A DNA stretch of 64,000 nucleotides from Agrobacterium pusense (GCF_900102105.1 NZ_FNBB01000005.1:124001-188000); one strand, 5' to 3'. Positions 45,875 through 54,736 are shown, counted from the stretch's first letter. The notes: generated by a model not told the origin, from the sequence alone. Translations and numbers: made by a program.

Positions 45875-47032
45875 ATGATATTGCACCAACTCATCGACTA
45901 CGAAATCCTCCGCATCATCTGGTGGCTGCTGCTTGGCGTGGTGCTGATCGGTTTTGCCGTGACCGGCGGTTTCGATCTCGGCACCGGCGCGCTGTTGCCC
46001 TTCGTGGCGAAAACGGATGTGGAGCGGCGTGTCGTCATCAATTCCATCGGCCCGGTCTGGGAGGGTAATCAGGTCTGGCTCATCCTTGGTGGCGGAGCGA
46101 TCTTCGCGGCCTGGCCGCCGCTATATGCGGTGTCATTCTCGGGGTTCTATCTGGCCATGTTCGCCACCCTGTTTGCACTGATCCTGCGGCCGGTCGGTTT
46201 CAAATATCGGTCCAAGCGCGAGAGCACCGCATGGCGCACCGGCTGGGACTGGGCGCTCTTCATCGGCGGCTTCGTTCCTTCGCTTATCTTCGGCGTGGCG
46301 ATCGGCAACGTACTGCAGGGTGTTCCCTTCCACCTCAATGACGATCTCAGGATTTTCTATGACGGGACGACGCTGTTTGAACTTCTGAACCCCTACGCCA
46401 TTCTCTGCGGGCTTGTATCCGTCGCCATGCTGGTCATGCATGGCGCCGCATGGCTGGTACTGAAAACGGATGGTCCGGTGGCGGCCCGCGCCCGCAGTTT
46501 CGGCTCCGTCGCCGCACTTGCCACCACCGTTCTCTTCGCGCTTGGCGGCGTTCTTCTGTGGCTTGGTATCGATGGTTATCGCTTCACCTCGGAAGTCGTG
46601 ACCGATGGACCGTCCAATCCCTTGTCAAAGACGGTGGAGATTGCAACCGGGGTCTGGTTCTCCAATTATGCAGCGCATCCATGGATGATGCTGGCGCCGG
46701 CCCTCGGCCTTGTTTTTCCGCTCGTCGCATTGCTGTTGTTGACGCTGCGCCGGGAGGTGATGGCGCTGCTTGCCAGTTCGCTCGCAATCTTCGGCATCAT
46801 CTCGACGGTGGGCCTCACGATGTTTCCTTTCATCCTTCCGTCTTCGGTCGATCCGAAATCGAGCCTGACGGTATGGGACGCGTCCTCCAGCCATATGACG
46901 CTGTTCATCATGCTGGTCGTCGCCCTCATCTTCATCCCGATCATCGTCGCCTACACCTCGTGGGTCTATCGGGTGCTGTGGGGCAAGGTGGATGAAAAGG
47001 CGATCCGCGATGACAGCGGTCATGCTTATTGA
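45875..47032 (+). CDS. cydB: cytochrome bd ubiquinol oxidase subunit II
   Basis: 385 aa, eight or nine hydrophobic helices. Typical segments: WWLLLGVVLIGFAVTGGFDLGTG near 17-39, GPVWEGNQVWLILGGGAIFAAWP near 61-83 (conserved WEGNQVW), and RPVGFKYRSK. Forms the catalytic heterodimer with CydA for high-affinity oxygen reduction. Confidence 0.96.
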   Translation: MILHQLIDYEILRIIWWLLLGVVLIGFAVTGGFDLGTGALLPFVAKTDVERRVVINSIGPVWEGNQVWLILGGGAIFAAWPPLYAVSFSGFYLAMFATLFALILRPVGFKYRSKRESTAWRTGWDWALFIGGFVPSLIFGVAIGNVLQGVPFHLNDDLRIFYDGTTLFELLNPYAILCGLVSVAMLVMHGAAWLVLKTDGPVAARARSFGSVAALATTVLFALGGVLLWLGIDGYRFTSEVVTDGPSNPLSKTVEIATGVWFSNYAAHPWMMLAPALGLVFPLVALLLLTLRREVMALLASSLAIFGIISTVGLTMFPFILPSSVDPKSSLTVWDASSSHMTLFIMLVVALIFIPIIVAYTSWVYRVLWGKVDEKAIRDDSGHAY

Positions 47033-47054
47033 TCAAGAAAGAAGGAGATCGAAC

Positions 47055-47177
47055 ATGTGGTACTTCGCCTGGCTGCTCGGCCTGCCTCTCGCCGCCATCT
47101 TCGCCGTCATGAATGCGATGTGGTATGAGTTGATGGAAGAAAACGCGAAAAAGGCCGAAGCCAAGCTGGATAGATAG
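47055..47177 (+). CDS. cydX: cytochrome bd small subunit CydX
   Basis: 40 aa single-helix peptide, MWYFAWLLGLPLAAIFAVMNAMW, a clear CydX/YbgT-type subunit that stabilises the haem site of the oxidase. AAGGAG lies 8 nt upstream. It closes the cyd operon, 22 bp after cydB and before a strong terminator. Confidence 0.9.
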   Translation: MWYFAWLLGLPLAAIFAVMNAMWYELMEENAKKAEAKLDR

Positions 47178-47198
47178 CGGCTTGATGTGCGCGACACG

Positions 47199-47236
47199 AA
47201 AGGGGCGGCATCCAAACCGGATGCCGCCCCTTTTTT
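47199..47236 (+). terminator. rho-independent terminator of the cyd operon
   Basis: GGGGCGGCATCC and GGATGCCGCCCC, 12 bp perfect stem, loop AAACC, then six T. Confidence 0.92.
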
Positions 47237-47262
47237 AATGCCGGTGCCCGCTAGGCGCTGCT

Positions 47263-47451
47263 TCAGTGGATAGCAATACCGCGCTTGTCCGCTTCTTCCT
47301 TGATAATGTCTTCGACGATGGTTCGCTTCAGACCCGGATCTCCCAAAAGGTAATCGTCGGCGATTTCGAAGATCGATTTCGGGTTCTCCGTTCCCTGCAG
47401 GGTGTCGAGATCGCGACCGATCTGCTCCCTCAAGCTGGAATAGTCGTCCAT
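47263..47451 (-). CDS. small conserved hypothetical protein
   Basis: 62 aa acidic helical protein (starts MDDYSSLREQIGRDLDTL). Not recognised. GGGAGG lies upstream of ATG 47451, supporting translation. It is directly downstream of the DUF3597 gene on the same strand. No signal peptide, cysteines or membrane helix. Confidence 0.6.
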   Translation of the reverse strand: MDDYSSLREQIGRDLDTLQGTENPKSIFEIADDYLLGDPGLKRTIVEDIIKEEADKRGIAIH

Positions 47452-47472
47452 GGCGGCCTCCCGTTTATCGGT

Positions 47473-47898
47473 TCAGTCCAGAAGTTCGGCCGGAACCTTG
47501 CCGCCGTTTTCGGAGAGTTTCTTGATGACGGCCTTGTGCAGCCAGATGTTCATGGTCGCCGAATCCGAGGTATCGCCGGTGTAACCGAGTTCGCTGGCGA
47601 GTTCCTTTCGGGCGGTCAGGCTGCTGTCGAGGTCGAGGGCCTTGAGAAGGTCGACGATGGAGTGCTTCCAGTCCAGCTTCTGGCCGTTTTTCTTGACCGC
47701 CGCATCCAGGATGGACGCTACATCGACGTTGCCGGTAGAAGCCGGTGCCGCCGTTGTCGGTGCAGGTGACGCCGGTGCGGCAGGGGCTGCTGCAGTTGTG
47801 CTGGCAGTGCCCGTCGGCGTGCCGGCCGGAGCCGAAGTCTGTGGGGCGGCTTCTGCCTTGCCGAAAATCGCGTTCTTGATCTTGTCGAAAAAGCTCAT
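47473..47898 (-). CDS. DUF3597 domain protein
   Basis: 141 aa. MSFFDKIKNAIFGKAEA at the N-terminus, an Ala/Pro/Thr-rich linker (about 18-55), then the DUF3597 domain with VDVASILDAAVKKNGQKLDWKHSIVDLLKALDLDSSL and a C-terminal helical part. Function unknown; such proteins resemble LysM-type envelope or stress proteins in layout. 12 bp downstream of the GlsB/YeaQ gene. Confidence 0.82.
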   Translation of the reverse strand: MSFFDKIKNAIFGKAEAAPQTSAPAGTPTGTASTTAAAPAAPASPAPTTAAPASTGNVDVASILDAAVKKNGQKLDWKHSIVDLLKALDLDSSLTARKELASELGYTGDTSDSATMNIWLHKAVIKKLSENGGKVPAELLD

Positions 47899-47910
47899 TC
47901 TGTCCTCCCC

Positions 47911-48162
47911 TTAGCGGCGAAATGCACGCCCGACGGCAATAAGAATGCAGGCGCCGATGAAACCGGCAATGAGATAACCAATCCAGCCGCCGAGCGAAAC
48001 GCCCACCAATCCCAGAAGGAAATTGGCGACGATGGCACCGACAATGCCAAGGATAATGTTCATGAAAACACCCATATTGCTTTTCATGAACTGTTCGGCG
48101 AGCCAACCAGCTACGCCGCCAATGATGATTGCTGCAATCCAGCCAACTTGTGCGTCTTCCAT
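47911..48162 (-). CDS. GlsB/YeaQ/YmgE family stress membrane protein
   Basis: 83 aa with three hydrophobic helices rich in glycine (IAAIIIGGVAGWLAEQ, NIILGIVGAIVANFLLGLVG, GWIGYLIAGFIGACILIAVG). Typical small transglycosylase-associated/stress membrane protein. Start ATG 48162 fits the family; the frame to 48192 adds only a basic lead. Head of a three-gene run with DUF3597 and the 62 aa protein. Confidence 0.88.
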   Translation of the reverse strand: MEDAQVGWIAAIIIGGVAGWLAEQFMKSNMGVFMNIILGIVGAIVANFLLGLVGVSLGGWIGYLIAGFIGACILIAVGRAFRR

Positions 48163-48297
48163 AACAGGCCTTTCCTTTCTAAGAGAGGTCAAAAGGCATA
48201 TGGACCCGCTTTGTGCGCACGTCCCCCCGCCTTGAATCGACCCCAGGCGGGATAATAACGATGGCGCGGAAAATTTGTTCCGTGCCGCGTGCAGGCT

Positions 48298-49155
48298 TCA
48301 ATTTTTGCTCTCGAAATCCAGTCCGATATCCAGAACCGGCGCGCTGTGGGTCAGCCAGCCGATGGAGATGAGGTCGACGCCCGTGGCGGCGATGGCTGCA
48401 GCCGTCTGTGGAGTGATGCGGCCGGACGCTTCGGTAATGGCACGACCGGCGACGATTTTCACCGCTTCGCGCAGCTGTTCAGGCGTCATATTGTCGAGAA
48501 GAACCGCATCGACACCTTCATCCATCGCCTCGCGCAACTGCGAAAGCGTATCCACCTCGACTTCTATCTTGATGAGATGGCCGACACCCTTTTTTGCACG
48601 GCGGATCGCGTCACGCACGCTGCCCGCCACGGCGATGTGGTTGTCCTTGATGAGAACAGCGTCATAGAGTGCAAAACGGTGGTTCATGCCGCCGCCGGCG
48701 CGCACGGCGTATTTTTCCAGTACCCGGAGGCCTGGTGTGGTCTTGCGGGTGCAGGCGACCGAAGCATTGGTCCCGGCGATGGCCGCGACGATCTTAGCCG
48801 TGACGGAGGCGATGCCCGACAGGTGGCCGAGGAAATTCAAAGCCGTACGCTCTGCCGTCAAAAGCCCGCGTGAAGGCCCCCTGATCGTTGCGACGGTGTC
48901 GCCTGGTGCGACGGAAGCTCCATCCTGCACGTTCCGCTCTATCGTGATGGCGGGGTCCACGAGCTGGAAGGCCAGTTCCGCAGCATCAAGCCCGGCGACG
49001 ACACCCTCTTCGCGTGCCGCCATGACGACGACCGACCGGTGATCGGCGGGAATGACGGCGGTAGAAGTGACGTCGCCCGCAAGGCCCAGGTCTTCCAGAA
49101 GGGCGTTACGGACCAGCGGTTCGATGATGAGGCGGGGCAGGGGGGCAAGGGTCAT
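48298..49155 (-). CDS. nadC: nicotinate-nucleotide pyrophosphorylase (quinolinate phosphoribosyltransferase)
   Basis: 285 aa; converts quinolinate and PRPP to nicotinate mononucleotide. Signatures: LNFLGHLSGIAS, CTRKTTPGLRVLEKYAVRAGGG and HRFALYDAVLIKDNHI in the barrel. ATG 49155 starts 1 bp after the nadB stop, so translation is coupled; the frame to 49221 is inside nadB. Confidence 0.96.
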   Translation of the reverse strand: MTLAPLPRLIIEPLVRNALLEDLGLAGDVTSTAVIPADHRSVVVMAAREEGVVAGLDAAELAFQLVDPAITIERNVQDGASVAPGDTVATIRGPSRGLLTAERTALNFLGHLSGIASVTAKIVAAIAGTNASVACTRKTTPGLRVLEKYAVRAGGGMNHRFALYDAVLIKDNHIAVAGSVRDAIRRAKKGVGHLIKIEVEVDTLSQLREAMDEGVDAVLLDNMTPEQLREAVKIVAGRAITEASGRITPQTAAAIAATGVDLISIGWLTHSAPVLDIGLDFESKN

Positions 49156-49156
49156 G

Positions 49157-50722
49157 TCAGGCGGTCCGTGCGAAGCTGGAAGAGGAGGGGCTGGTCGAGG
49201 AAAGGGCATGGGCACGGTCAATCACCTCTGCCATGCTCAGGCGACGCCTCGTCGCCGTCGCATCCTTCCCAGGAAAATCATCGCGGAAATGCGCTCCGCG
49301 CGATTCCGTCCGCAAGGCGGCAAAAACGGCGATCGCCAGACCCACGAGGGCGGGATCGGATGCCGGGTCCTTTCCCTCCACGAGCGGCAGTAAATCCCGG
49401 ATCGCCTCGGTTAGACCCGTCGCATGTCTGACGATACCGAGATGTCGGGATATGATGGCGCGGACGGTGGCGGGATCGGCGGCAGGATGGTCCACCGTGC
49501 GGGTTGCAGAAGCGGTGGTACTCGGCGGTGCAAACGAGGGCTGGGTGGCGATATCCTGCGCCGCACGCATACCCATTGCGGCAGCTTCCAGCAGGGAATT
49601 GCTGGCCAGCCGGTTGGCGCCGTGAAGCCCCGTGCAGGCGGCCTCGCCGGCGACCCACAGGCCCGGCACCGAACTTCGGCCTCTGCCGTCCGTGGCAATG
49701 CCGCCCATATGATAGTGCACGGCAGGGCGGACGGGGACCAGTTCACGGGCCGGATCTATTCCAGCCTCCCGGCAGAGCAGGTCGATTGCAGGAAACCGGG
49801 CGGAAAAGCCGGAGCCAAGGGCCTTGCGGGCGTCAAGAAACACCCTGCCGCCGCGCAGGATTTCACGATCTATCGCGCGTGCGACGACGTCGCGGGAGGC
49901 GAGTTCCGCGCCGGGAACAGGGGCCATGAACCTTTCACCGCTTTCGTTGAGGAGAAGTGCGCCTTCGCCCCGCACCGCCTCGCTGACCAGCGCCAGCGGC
50001 CGCCGCGCTGAAGAAAGCGCCGTCGGATGGAACTGTACGAATTCCATGTCGACAAGGATTGCGCCGGCGCGGGCGGCCAGCATGATGCCCTGTCCGAAAT
50101 TGCCGGAAGGATTGGTCGTGGCCTCGTAGAGGCCGCCGAGGCCGCCGGTGGCGAGAACCACCCGCGTTGCCGGCAGAACGAAGCCGCCTTTCGGTCCGGC
50201 GCAGGCGAGGCCAGCAATCGCGCCGTCCTGTGTCAGCAGCCGGCGCACTTCGGTGCCTTCAAGAACCGTGATCGACGGTGTGCGCAGAACGGCGGCGGCG
50301 AGAGCCCTGACGATGGCCGCGCCCGAACCGTCGCCCTCGGCGTGCAGGATGCGCCTTCGGCTGTGGGCGGCCTCCAGCCCGAAGATGGGCCTGCCATCGG
50401 CGTCCCGGTCGAAGCGCACCCCGGCCTGCTCCAGCGCCTCGACGACAGCAGGGGCGGCGGAAACGATATCGGCGGCCATTTCCGCATCGCAGAGACCGTC
50501 TCCAGCGGCGAGCGTATCGGCAAGATGCAGCGCGACGCTGTCATCGGGACCGAGGCTTGCGGCAATGCCGCCCTGCGCCCAGGCGCTCGACGTTTCGCCG
50601 CCAAGCGCACCACGTGTCAGAAGGAGCACGGGCTGCGGCGCAAGTGTCAGCGCCGCCATCAGGCCGGCAATGCCGCTGCCGACGATGGCCGTCCAGTCCT
50701 GCTGCGGCAAGCGCTCGCTCAT
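49157..50722 (-). CDS. nadB: L-aspartate oxidase
   Basis: 521 aa FAD enzyme producing iminoaspartate for NadA. Motifs: [16 protein letters not shown] near 13-28 (FAD), [17 protein letters not shown] (active-site loop), [18 protein letters not shown] and the C-terminal [16 protein letters not shown]. Start overlaps the nadA stop by 4 bp. Confidence 0.96.
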   Translation of the reverse strand: MSERLPQQDWTAIVGSGIAGLMAALTLAPQPVLLLTRGALGGETSSAWAQGGIAASLGPDDSVALHLADTLAAGDGLCDAEMAADIVSAAPAVVEALEQAGVRFDRDADGRPIFGLEAAHSRRRILHAEGDGSGAAIVRALAAAVLRTPSITVLEGTEVRRLLTQDGAIAGLACAGPKGGFVLPATRVVLATGGLGGLYEATTNPSGNFGQGIMLAARAGAILVDMEFVQFHPTALSSARRPLALVSEAVRGEGALLLNESGERFMAPVPGAELASRDVVARAIDREILRGGRVFLDARKALGSGFSARFPAIDLLCREAGIDPARELVPVRPAVHYHMGGIATDGRGRSSVPGLWVAGEAACTGLHGANRLASNSLLEAAAMGMRAAQDIATQPSFAPPSTTASATRTVDHPAADPATVRAIISRHLGIVRHATGLTEAIRDLLPLVEGKDPASDPALVGLAIAVFAALRTESRGAHFRDDFPGKDATATRRRLSMAEVIDRAHALSSTSPSSSSFARTA

Positions 50723-51690
50723 ACTTCCAGCATCCTTTCCACCGCGCGACGGGCGGCGGCGGCGATGGCCTGATCGACAGTCACTTCGTGGCGGTTTTCC
50801 TCAAGGGCTGTGCGGATATTTCCGAGCGTGATGCGTTTCATGTGCGGGCAGAGATTGCACGGGCGGATAAATTCGACGTCCGGGTGATGCACGGCGACAT
50901 TGTCGCTCATCGAGCACTCCGTCAGAAGCACCACGCGGGCGGGGCGCTCACGACCGACATAGTCGGACATCACGGCGGTAGAGCCGGAAAAATCCGCGGC
51001 CTCGACAACCTCAGGCGGACATTCGGGATGCGCCAGTACGATCACGCCGGGATGGCTTTCCCGCAGCTCCCTGATGTCATCGGCGGTGAAAAGCTCGTGC
51101 ACTTCGCAATGGCCGCGCCAGGCGATCAGTTCGACATTGGTTTCCATGGCCACGTTCTTCGCCAGATATTCATCCGGCAGCATCAAGACGCGCGGCACGC
51201 CGAGCGATTCCACCACCTGGCGGGCATTACCCGACGTGCAGCAGATATCGGACGCCGCCTTCACTGCGGCGGACGTGTTCACATAGGTCACAACAGGCAC
51301 GCCGGGATAGGCCTTTCTCAGGAGGGCGATATCCTCCGGCGTGATGGAATCGGCAAGCGAACAGCCGGCAGCCATATCCGGAATGAGCACGGTCTTTCCC
51401 GGATTGAGCAGCTTCGCCGTCTCGGCCATGAAATGCACGCCGGCGAGAACGATGACATCCGCCTCCACCTCCATCGCCTTGCGGGCAAGGGCAAGGCTGT
51501 CGCCGACGATATCGGCGACACCGTGGAATATTTCAGGTGTCTGGTAATTATGGGCGAGGATGACGGCATTACGCTTGCGCTTCAACTCAAGGATCGCCTC
51601 CACATCGTCCTGGAAACCCATCCATTCGGCCTTGGGAATGACGCGGGCGACGCGGTCGTAAAGGCTTGCGGCGGAAATCTGCTCGTTCAC
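50719..51690 (-). CDS. nadA: quinolinate synthase A
   Basis: 323 aa iron-sulfur enzyme condensing iminoaspartate with dihydroxyacetone phosphate. The three cluster cysteines are visible in [16 protein letters not shown] and [11 protein letters not shown] chose GTG 51690, with GGGAGAG 5 nt upstream; the longer frame runs into promoter DNA. First gene of nadA-B-C. Confidence 0.95.
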   Translation of the reverse strand: MNEQISAASLYDRVARVIPKAEWMGFQDDVEAILELKRKRNAVILAHNYQTPEIFHGVADIVGDSLALARKAMEVEADVIVLAGVHFMAETAKLLNPGKTVLIPDMAAGCSLADSITPEDIALLRKAYPGVPVVTYVNTSAAVKAASDICCTSGNARQVVESLGVPRVLMLPDEYLAKNVAMETNVELIAWRGHCEVHELFTADDIRELRESHPGVIVLAHPECPPEVVEAADFSGSTAVMSDYVGRERPARVVLLTECSMSDNVAVHHPDVEFIRPCNLCPHMKRITLGNIRTALEENRHEVTVDQAIAAAARRAVERMLEV

Positions 51691-51705
51691 GATGCTCTCC
51701 CATTT

Positions 51706-51722
51706 ATGCTCGTTTTGAGTAT
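51706..51722. promoter_or_regulatory. NadQ operator candidate 1 (nadA leader)
   Basis: ATGCTCGTTTTGAGTAT fits ATnCTCnTTnTGAGnAT, shared with the second site 34 bp away. It would lie just downstream of the transcription start. Confidence 0.65.
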
Positions 51723-51734
51723 ATCTAGAACGAA

Positions 51735-51763
51735 GAGATATTCTCATTATGAGCATATGTCAA
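51735..51763 (-). promoter_or_regulatory. nadA promoter
   Basis: On the minus strand TTGACA (51763-51758), a 17 bp spacer and TATCTC (51740-51735). The -35 overlaps the nadQ stop codon. Predicted start near 51728. Confidence 0.6.
51740..51756. promoter_or_regulatory. NadQ operator candidate 2 (inside promoter spacer)
   Basis: ATTCTCATTATGAGCAT fits the same 17 bp pattern as site 1 and almost exactly fills the spacer between the -35 and -10 boxes, an ideal repressor position. Confidence 0.7.
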
Positions 51764-52662
51764 TTGCGGGAGAGCGGCAGTTTCGTTCCGGAAAGGGCGC
51801 GTTCATCGAGGACGGTCTGGCGGAAGCGGAAAAGCTTTGCCGGTCGTCCGCCGGTTTCCGTAGCCATGTCGCCGGTTTCTTCCACCAGTTGCTGCTGTTC
51901 GATCAGCCGGCGAAAATTCTGCTTGTGCAGCGTCAGCCCAGCCAACGCTTCGACGGCACGCTGCAATTGCAGCAGCGTGAAGGTATCGGCCATCAGTTCG
52001 AATACCACCGGCCGGTATTTGATTTTGGCCCTCAACCGGGCAATTCCGGTGGCGAGGATGCGGCGGTGATCGGCGAACATCGGCCTTCCGAAATTGATCC
52101 GGGGTTCGGTCTGCGCTTCCTCAACCAGCCCCGCCTCATACAGCAGCTCATAGCGCTGAAGGGTGAGTTCCTCGTTCCAGCCGCCGCCGTCGAGGCCGAA
52201 GGTAAAATCGGCCCGCAAGTGGCGCTGGTTTTTACAAGATGGGTCGGAATCCGCCCATGCCCGCAGCTTCTCGATGATGCTGGCGAGAACCGCGGGGCGT
52301 CCTTGGCGATGGTCTTCCCACGGGAAATAATCGTACCACCCGTGCCAGAAAGGACGTTTGCCGTCCATGGCCTCCTGTTCGCGGACAAGTCCCAGATAGC
52401 CGATGGAGATGGTTCTGCCGCCCGGAATATCGTTGTTTCGGTCGCGATCGGCGAAGGTGTAGAGCTGCTCGAGATAACCGACGGGATGATGCGTCTGCTC
52501 GTGAATCCATTCCCGCAAGCCGCTTTGAAGCGTCCTGTGACCGAATTCGAAGGGTCCCGAAGGAAGCGCCGACCCCGCCCGAACGGTCATCACGCGCGGT
52601 TCATCTCCAGTAATGGCGGTGACGACGGCAATGAGTTCGGCATGGGCAAGCCCGATGGTCAC
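51760..52662 (-). CDS. nadQ: Nudix-related NAD biosynthesis regulator (NadQ/NrtR-like)
   Basis: 300 aa. N-terminal Nudix-like domain (about 1-170), then a winged-helix region (RPVVFELMADTFTLLQLQRAVEALAGLTLHK, about 218-248) and a C-terminal GRPAKLFRF wing. The Nudix box is degraded (REWIHEQTHHPVGYLEQL instead of REUxEExGU), as expected for a sensor rather than a hydrolase. Position upstream of nadABC with paired operators between them supports repression of NAD synthesis, as known for NadQ in Rhizobiales. Start: GTG 52662 with AGGAG 6 nt upstream; the frame to 52788 is unsupported. Confidence 0.82.
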   Translation of the reverse strand: MTIGLAHAELIAVVTAITGDEPRVMTVRAGSALPSGPFEFGHRTLQSGLREWIHEQTHHPVGYLEQLYTFADRDRNNDIPGGRTISIGYLGLVREQEAMDGKRPFWHGWYDYFPWEDHRQGRPAVLASIIEKLRAWADSDPSCKNQRHLRADFTFGLDGGGWNEELTLQRYELLYEAGLVEEAQTEPRINFGRPMFADHRRILATGIARLRAKIKYRPVVFELMADTFTLLQLQRAVEALAGLTLHKQNFRRLIEQQQLVEETGDMATETGGRPAKLFRFRQTVLDERALSGTKLPLSRN

Positions 52663-52869
52663 GGCGGCTCCTGTGATCTGTGGCGGCAAGGTCAACCTTC
52701 TTTGGCACAGGAAGATCGCTTCGCCAACATGTCGGCCGAAATGGCCTGTCGATAAGCGACCGGCCGAAAAAGATACTATATCAGACAAAAGAATGAATTC
52801 TTGTGGTTAGCCGTTTATCGTCCATTATGGTAGAGACCCGCCACAAGCATCTCAGACTGTTGAAGGCCG

Positions 52870-53244
52870 ATGTTGAAGAACATATCTCTCGAAGAGACAC
52901 TTGTGGGTTACTACACCTGGAATATCGGGCAAAATCTGGTTTATCTGGATGCCGTGGCCGCGCGCCTGCGGGAGGTTCGTCCGGAAAAGGCCGCCCGCGG
53001 TATCCCGGTAGAGGATTTCATTGCGCAAATCGAAAGCGGCTCCCGGGCGCGTGTGGCTGAAGCGGTCTATAATTCGCTGACGAACGGCGTGTTTTACGAT
53101 CAGGAATACCGTATCCAGCTCACCTCTGGTGGTTTTCGCTGGCTGCGGACAACAGGACGCGTGATCCTCGACAGCGATCGGCTTCCGATCATGGCCATGG
53201 GCACGGTCAGGGATATCAGCGCAGGCAAGCTTCTATTGATGTGA
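52870..53244 (+). CDS. single PAS-domain protein
   Basis: 124 aa consisting of little more than one PAS_3-type fold: ETLVGYYTWNIGQNLVYLDAVAA (early strands), VEDFIAQI helix, then DQEYRIQLTSGGFRWLRTTGRVILDSDRLPIMAMGTVRDIS, the typical PAS/PAC C-terminal strands. There is no kinase, GGDEF, HTH or other output domain, so it must act through a partner. Neighbouring genes do not point to one. Confidence 0.75.
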   Translation: MLKNISLEETLVGYYTWNIGQNLVYLDAVAARLREVRPEKAARGIPVEDFIAQIESGSRARVAEAVYNSLTNGVFYDQEYRIQLTSGGFRWLRTTGRVILDSDRLPIMAMGTVRDISAGKLLLM

Positions 53245-53319
53245 TGGGCGGCCGTGGCCTCTCGCAAGGGGACGTCAGACCGATTTTATTTTGTTCATTG
53301 TTTTTGATGTTGCGGTGAC

Positions 53320-53820
53320 ATGGTCCGGCAGGTCGCAATTTTGCTGTTTCAGATCGCCCTGGTCATAGGCGTCGCCATAGCCGGCATGCGTATTGCCTCG
53401 CTCGTCAATGGCGAGACTGCCTCCGCCTTGGCAGGACTTGCGGCCAACACCGAACAGCTGTGGACCACCTCGCCCGTACGGGTTGACCCCACCCGGCAGG
53501 AATACGAGCGCGTTCCGACCCCGCCGGCTCCCTTCCCGCTGAAGATGCATGCCGACCAGCGCCTTCGCGTCATCTCCAGCAGCCGCTTCACCTTCAAAAA
53601 CGAGGAGTTCCGCCTCGCAGGCGTGGAGGAGGTGGAGAGAAACCGTGTCTGCACCACCCCGGACGGCCGCCGTTATGCCTGCGGCCTCAATGCCTTCAAA
53701 GCGCTGGAGAACCGTTTGCGCGGCAGATATATCGAATGTCGCGTGGTGGGGGAGAGCGGCGCGCTCCGTTCTCTGGAATGCCGTATCAACGGACAGGATG
53801 TGCGGGCGTTATTGCGATAG
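53320..53820 (+). CDS. membrane-anchored SNase-like protein
   Basis: 166 aa. An N-terminal hydrophobic helix (VAILLFQIALVIGVAIAGMRIASL) anchors or exports it; a Pro-rich linker follows; residues about 80-165 (FRLAGVEEVERNRVCTTPDGRRYACGLNAFKALENRLRGRYIECRV) resemble the staphylococcal-nuclease/OB fold with the C-G-x-A-x-x-A-L-x-x-x-L pattern. Catalytic Arg/Glu/Asp positions of true thermonucleases are not clearly present, so it may be non-catalytic. Confidence 0.65.
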   Translation: MVRQVAILLFQIALVIGVAIAGMRIASLVNGETASALAGLAANTEQLWTTSPVRVDPTRQEYERVPTPPAPFPLKMHADQRLRVISSSRFTFKNEEFRLAGVEEVERNRVCTTPDGRRYACGLNAFKALENRLRGRYIECRVVGESGALRSLECRINGQDVRALLR

Positions 53821-53895
53821 ATGGCCGCGTGAGGTGGGACTGAAGGTCGCACAATTCAGATTTTACTGACGTGATGAATTTTATCTTGGGAAATT

Positions 53896-53971
<76 letters not shown>

Positions 53972-54070
53972 ATAAGGGTTCCGGCATTTCTTCCGGTTCC
54001 GGGAACCGAAGCGGTTGTTGTTCCGTTCGGTGGCGGCTTACTACTGCGGCTTTCCGACGAGTGCAAGCAT

Positions 54071-54108
54071 AAAAAACGGCCCGGCGTCATTTTTTTGTCG
54101 TCGGGCCG
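54071..54108 (-). terminator. terminator of the FYDLN acidic protein gene
   Basis: On the minus strand CGGCCCGACG pairs with CGCCGGGCCG (one mismatch) across an A-rich loop and is followed by TTTTTT, 15 bp past the stop. Confidence 0.8.
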
Positions 54109-54123
54109 AATTATCAAATAAAA

Positions 54124-54510
54124 TCAAGCTTCTTCGTCGTCGCCCGATACGCCGATGATGCCGGACATGTCGTCGTCGTCATCTTCGTCGTCGGTTTCCA
54201 GGAAGGTGTCGTCGTCGTCGTCGATTTCAACGTCATCGTCGTCACCGAGATCAGGGATATCGTCGCCGCTGTTGTCGCCGTCGGCATCTTCCAGCGACAC
54301 GAGTTCGACTTCCGTGTTTTCGGTATCGACTTCCGCTACATCCTCTTCTTCAGCCTGCTCGAGCTTTGCCTGAGCTGTGCTTTCCTCGAAGAAGGAGAGC
54401 GGCCAGGACTTGCCGGTGTAAGGAGAAACGACCGGATCGCGGTTCAGATCGTAGAACTTCTTGCCGGTATCGGGGTCTGTGCGCTTGGTACCAAGTTCCG
54501 CTTTTGCCAC
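54124..54510 (-). CDS. FYDLN acidic domain protein (TIGR02300 family)
   Basis: 128 aa. The basic N-terminal part holds the family motif KKFYDLNRDPVVSPYTGKS (FYDLN at 19-23); the rest is extremely acidic with long Asp/Glu runs. Conserved in alphaproteobacteria near aroA-cmk-rpsA; function unknown. It is divergent from cmk across 226 bp with no intervening aroA. Confidence 0.92.
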   Translation of the reverse strand: MAKAELGTKRTDPDTGKKFYDLNRDPVVSPYTGKSWPLSFFEESTAQAKLEQAEEEDVAEVDTENTEVELVSLEDADGDNSGDDIPDLGDDDDVEIDDDDDTFLETDDEDDDDDMSGIIGVSGDDEEA

Positions 54511-54736
54511 TGTCTAAGCCTCAAATTGTCGAATGAGTTTCGGTGTGTACGCCGTAAAACCGGCATAGACGGTAAAATTTATAGCCGGTCCCCTTAATCG
54601 TTGCGCTCTTTCGTGTCAAAGACAAACTTCGGGTGCCTCCTGCCTTGGCGCAACCCCTGTTCGGGAATGCTGATATAAATCGTAAGGCGTGTCGCACTCT
54701 ATTATATGAATAACAGATGCACAGGCGGAAAGCTTA

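Noticed and set aside
50557..52755. 732-codon open frame on the plus strand
   Set aside because: Antisense to nadB, nadA and nadQ; no recognisable domains and crosses the nadA promoter.
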